Source of the DNA: Armatimonadota bacterium
GTDB lineage: Bacteria; Armatimonadota; Zipacnadia; Zipacnadales; FEN-943
Assembly (NCBI GenBank): GCA_029777735.1
Contig: JAKORR010000103.1
Span: forward strand, 1-7,874
DNA: 7,874 nucleotides
Direction: 5' to 3'
Shown: positions 6,386-7,874 of the stretch, in pieces
How the letters are laid out: each line of letters opens with the position of its first letter
Numbering within the stretch: position 1 is the first letter of the stretch
The notes under the pieces: model-generated
What the model saw: only the letters and a program-made list of their open reading frames with translations
Database searches by the model: none
Told to the model about the DNA's origin: nothing
Program-made: the position numbers and the translations under genes

Positions 6386-6658
6386 ATGGACTGGAAGCCC
6401 TTTGTATCTACCTTCACGCTGCTACTGCTCGCTGAACTGGGGGATAAAACACAGCTTGCCGTCATTAGCCAGGCTGCTAAGTTCCGTTCGCCCCTGCTTG
6501 TCTTCCTCGGGGCCGGCGCGGCACTCCTCGCTGTCTCTGCCCTGGGTGTCGTCCTCGGTCAGGTCTGCGCCACCTGCCTGCCGCGCGATCTCATCCGCTG
6601 GGTCGCCGGTGGAGCCTTCATCCTGATGGGCCTGCTCATGCTCGCCGGGCGCATCTGA
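6386..6658 (+). CDS. UPF0016/GDT1 (TMEM165-like) cation transporter, half-size
   Basis: This 90-residue membrane protein has three predicted helices (about 6-16 continuing to 30, 37-61 and 68-88). The family's signature acidic motif is present as AELGDKTQ (Glu17, Asp20, Lys21, Thr22) in the first helix. The GDT1/TMEM165 family exports or exchanges Mn2+ or Ca2+, usually against protons. Full-length members have two such motifs in inverted halves; this one has a single half, so it should work as a homodimer or with a second half-size protein, which is not in the window. ATG 6386 is chosen because the conserved region begins there and CGGAGGA (6371-6377) lies 8 bases upstream. Mn2+ export is the likeliest role in a bacterium; this is family knowledge, not seen directly. 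Confidence 0.85.
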   Translation: MDWKPFVSTFTLLLLAELGDKTQLAVISQAAKFRSPLLVFLGAGAALLAVSALGVVLGQVCATCLPRDLIRWVAGGAFILMGLLMLAGRI

Positions 6659-6765
6659 GGCCGCCGTTTCGACGCGCCCAGGTTTATCCCACGGCTAGCT
6701 AGCGGAGGGAGGTTTTGGGAGGGGCAGGCTCCCCAGTGGGGGTTACAGGCAGTAAGGGGCCGTTC

Positions 6766-6795
6766 TTGACACCCCCGCGCACGTGAGTCAATATT
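6766..6795 (+). promoter_or_regulatory. Candidate sigma-70-type promoter of the nfn operon
   Basis: TTGACA (6766-6771) is a perfect -35 consensus. AATATT (6790-6795) matches the -10 consensus at four of six positions with an 18-base spacer. It is the best match I found in the window and lies 140 bases before the nfnA start, predicting a leader of about 130 bases. The weak -10 and GC-rich surroundings leave doubt. Confidence 0.45.
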
Positions 6796-6855
6796 GCCCG
6801 GGCGGGGGAGGGACCCGTCCTCTGGTGGTGGCAAGGGCGCTGGGAGTCAGGGCGG

Positions 6856-6887
6856 GGAGTGCTAGAGTACTAGCTAGAAGGAGTGCT
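6856..6887. repeat. Direct repeat GGAGTGCT enclosing a CTAG-rich dyad in the nfnA leader
   Basis: GGAGTGCT occurs at 6856-6863 and again at 6880-6887, with a 24-base period. Between them lies the perfect dyad GCTAG-AGTA-CTAGC (6861-6874). CTAG occurs three times in 16 bases here and twice more in 6694-6703. The arrangement resembles a regulator binding site downstream of the promoter candidate, or a leader hairpin. Confidence 0.35.
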
Positions 6888-6934
6888 GGGGCTGGCGAGA
6901 CGTAGGCCAGGAGCAGACCCTTTGAGGTGGTACG

Positions 6935-7777
6935 ATGAACAGAATAGTTTTCAAAGAGGAAATCGCTCCCAACACCTTCAGATACAAGGTCCACCATCCC
7001 CAAATCGCCAAGAAGCGCCAGGCGGGCCAGTTCGTGATTTTGCGGATTCATGAGGGCGGCGAGCGAATTCCTCTGACGATAGTGGATTCGGATCCCGAGG
7101 CGGGGACAATAACACTGATCTTCCAAGCGGTTGGGCACTCGACGCGGGAGCTGGCGGAGCTGGAGGTGGACGAGTCGATACTTGACTTGGCAGGGCCGCT
7201 TGGCAAGCCCACCCATATTGAGAACTACGGTACGGCCTGCGTGCTGGGTGGGGGGTACGGCACGGCGCCGGTGTTGCCCATAGCTGCGGCCCTGCGGGAC
7301 GCTGGCAACCGGCTCATAGGCATCGTTGGGGCGCGCAGCCGGGAGCTGGTGATCCTGGAAGAGGAGTTGCGGGCTTTGTGCGACCGCTTGGAAGTGGCCA
7401 CTGACGACGGTAGCTATGGCCACCAGGGCTTCGTCACAGATGTGCTCCAGAGCCTGTTGGAGGAGGGTGTGAAGATCGACTTCGTCCTAGCCGTGGGGCC
7501 AGCGCCGATGATGCGGGCCGTCTCTGAGCTGACTCGCGGTTACGGCATCAAGACTATGGTCAGCCTGAACCCGATCATGGTGGACGGGACGGGGATGTGC
7601 GGGGGGTGCCGGGTGGAGGTGGGTGGCGAGACGAAGTTTGCGTGCGTGGATGGCCCGGAGTTTGACGGCCACCTGGTGAACTTCGACCTGCTGATGAAGC
7701 GGCAGGCGACCTACAGAGACGAGGAACAAGCCGCCGCGGAGAGAGAGTCCCACTGCAAGCTTGACTCCGCTATGTAG
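6935..7777 (+). CDS. nfnA: NADH-dependent ferredoxin:NADP+ oxidoreductase small subunit (NfnA / sulfide dehydrogenase SudB)
   Basis: This 280-residue cytoplasmic flavoprotein belongs to the ferredoxin-NADP reductase/PyrK superfamily. Nfn couples NADH and reduced ferredoxin oxidation to NADP+ reduction by flavin bifurcation; close relatives were first described as sulfide dehydrogenase. The N-terminal FAD barrel has ERIPLTIVDSD (43-53) and AGPLGKPTHIE (86-96). The nucleotide-binding half begins with VLGGGYGTAPVLPIAAAL (103-120) and has AVGPAPMMRAV (186-196). The C-terminal [2Fe-2S] site VDGTGMCGGCR ... FACVDGPEFDGH gives Asp217, Cys222, Cys225 and Cys237, the Asp-plus-three-Cys set reported for the Thermotoga Nfn small subunit. 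The start ATG follows GAGGTGG (6924-6930). A dihydroorotate dehydrogenase PyrK role is less likely because the next gene begins like the Nfn large subunit, not pyrD. The two are expected to form one complex. Confidence 0.93.
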   Translation: MNRIVFKEEIAPNTFRYKVHHPQIAKKRQAGQFVILRIHEGGERIPLTIVDSDPEAGTITLIFQAVGHSTRELAELEVDESILDLAGPLGKPTHIENYGTACVLGGGYGTAPVLPIAAALRDAGNRLIGIVGARSRELVILEEELRALCDRLEVATDDGSYGHQGFVTDVLQSLLEEGVKIDFVLAVGPAPMMRAVSELTRGYGIKTMVSLNPIMVDGTGMCGGCRVEVGGETKFACVDGPEFDGHLVNFDLLMKRQATYRDEEQAAAERESHCKLDSAM

Positions 7778-7778
7778 C

Positions 7779-7812
7779 CCCTGTGCCGAGAGTGCTGCGA
7801 GACGAGACAGGG
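7779..7812 (+). other. Inverted repeat between nfnA and the next gene
   Basis: CCCTGT (7779-7784) and ACAGGG (7807-7812) are perfect complements around a 22-base loop, filling most of the 50-base gap between the two nfn genes. It could be an mRNA stability or subunit-ratio element. With a 6-base stem and large loop it may be chance. Confidence 0.25.
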
Positions 7813-7827
7813 CCTGGAGGAACGTTC

Positions 7828-7874
7828 ATGTGTGCTCGAGCCGCGAAAGTGCCACGTCAGCCGATGCCTGAGCA
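7828..7874 (+). CDS. nfnB: Start of the Nfn large subunit (NfnB/SudA, GltD-like), cut by window end
   Basis: Only 15 codons are visible: MCARAAKVPRQPMPE. The 'KVPRQPMPEQ' pattern is the typical beginning of the GltD/GltA-like large subunit of Nfn (usual form: a basic start, then P-M-P-E-Q-D-P). GGAGG (7816-7820) lies 7 bases before the ATG. It follows nfnA by 50 bases, the normal partner order. The rest, expected to carry two [4Fe-4S] clusters, FAD and the NADP(H) site, is outside the window. The call rests on this short match plus its position. Confidence 0.7.
   Translation, partial: MCARAAKVPRQPMPE

Larger units (their letters stand above)
6659..6934. other. 276-base intergenic region before nfnA
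   Basis: No gene is seen here. From left to right it holds the 10-base palindrome GCTAGCTAGC (6694-6703), a G-rich stretch with short CCCC/GGGG hairpin options (6721-6742) but no T-tract, the promoter candidate at 6766-6795, the palindrome GCCCGGGC (6796-6803), and a repeat cluster at 6856-6887. The whole region is likely the control region and long untranslated leader of the nfn operon. Confidence 0.5.

Noticed and set aside
6851..6870. GGGGAGTGCTAG resembles the GGGGAGUAG start of the yybP-ykoY riboswitch
   Set aside because: The rest of the motif is missing, and it precedes nfnA rather than the cation transporter.
1..7874. CRISPR array, insertion sequence, integrase or phage genes
   Set aside because: No regularly spaced repeats, transposase or integrase motifs, or terminal inverted repeats were seen on either strand.

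Overview
The window comes from a GC-rich bacterium; two 60-base stretches of its core genes that I counted or judged by eye are about 68-75% GC. It frequently uses GTG starts and has short intergenic gaps. Every supported gene lies on the + strand. The Nfn-type flavoprotein at the right end is common in anaerobes and thermophiles (Thermotogae, Firmicutes, deltaproteobacteria, several uncultivated phyla). The D-Ala-D-Ala ligase shows that the cell makes peptidoglycan. I cannot place the phylum from the sequence alone.

Left block, 1-4730, is a tightly packed cell-envelope run. It begins with the C-terminal part of a transglutaminase-like protein. This overlaps by 4 bases an exported protein with three EF-hand-like calcium loops spaced exactly 118 residues apart. 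D-alanine--D-alanine ligase (ddl) follows 2 bases later. After a 109-base gap come a GT4 and a GT2 glycosyltransferase, which overlap by one base. The tight junctions imply co-transcription and translational coupling. The theme is building and decorating the cell surface.

Middle block, 4731-6152, looks like accessory DNA. It holds a 285-residue protein that joins a phospholipase-D-type nuclease domain to a DpnI-like C-terminal winged helix, an arrangement expected of a restriction endonuclease. No DNA methyltransferase is in the window. Base composition falls to about 50-57% GC inside this gene, and an imperfect inverted repeat sits directly on its ribosome binding site. A 122-residue, cysteine-rich protein of unknown function follows.

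Right block, 6153-7874, carries a half-size UPF0016/GDT1-type cation transporter of 90 residues. A 276-base intergenic region follows, with the best promoter candidate of the window (TTGACA at 6766-6771) and repeated leader elements. Next is the small subunit of NADH-dependent ferredoxin:NADP+ oxidoreductase (NfnA/SudB), with the unusual Asp+3Cys [2Fe-2S] ligand set. The first 15 codons of what looks like the large subunit (NfnB/SudA) are cut off by the window end.

Most noteworthy are the apparently solitary PLD-DpnI_C nuclease with its operator-like hairpin, and the precise triplication of the calcium-loop module in the exported protein.
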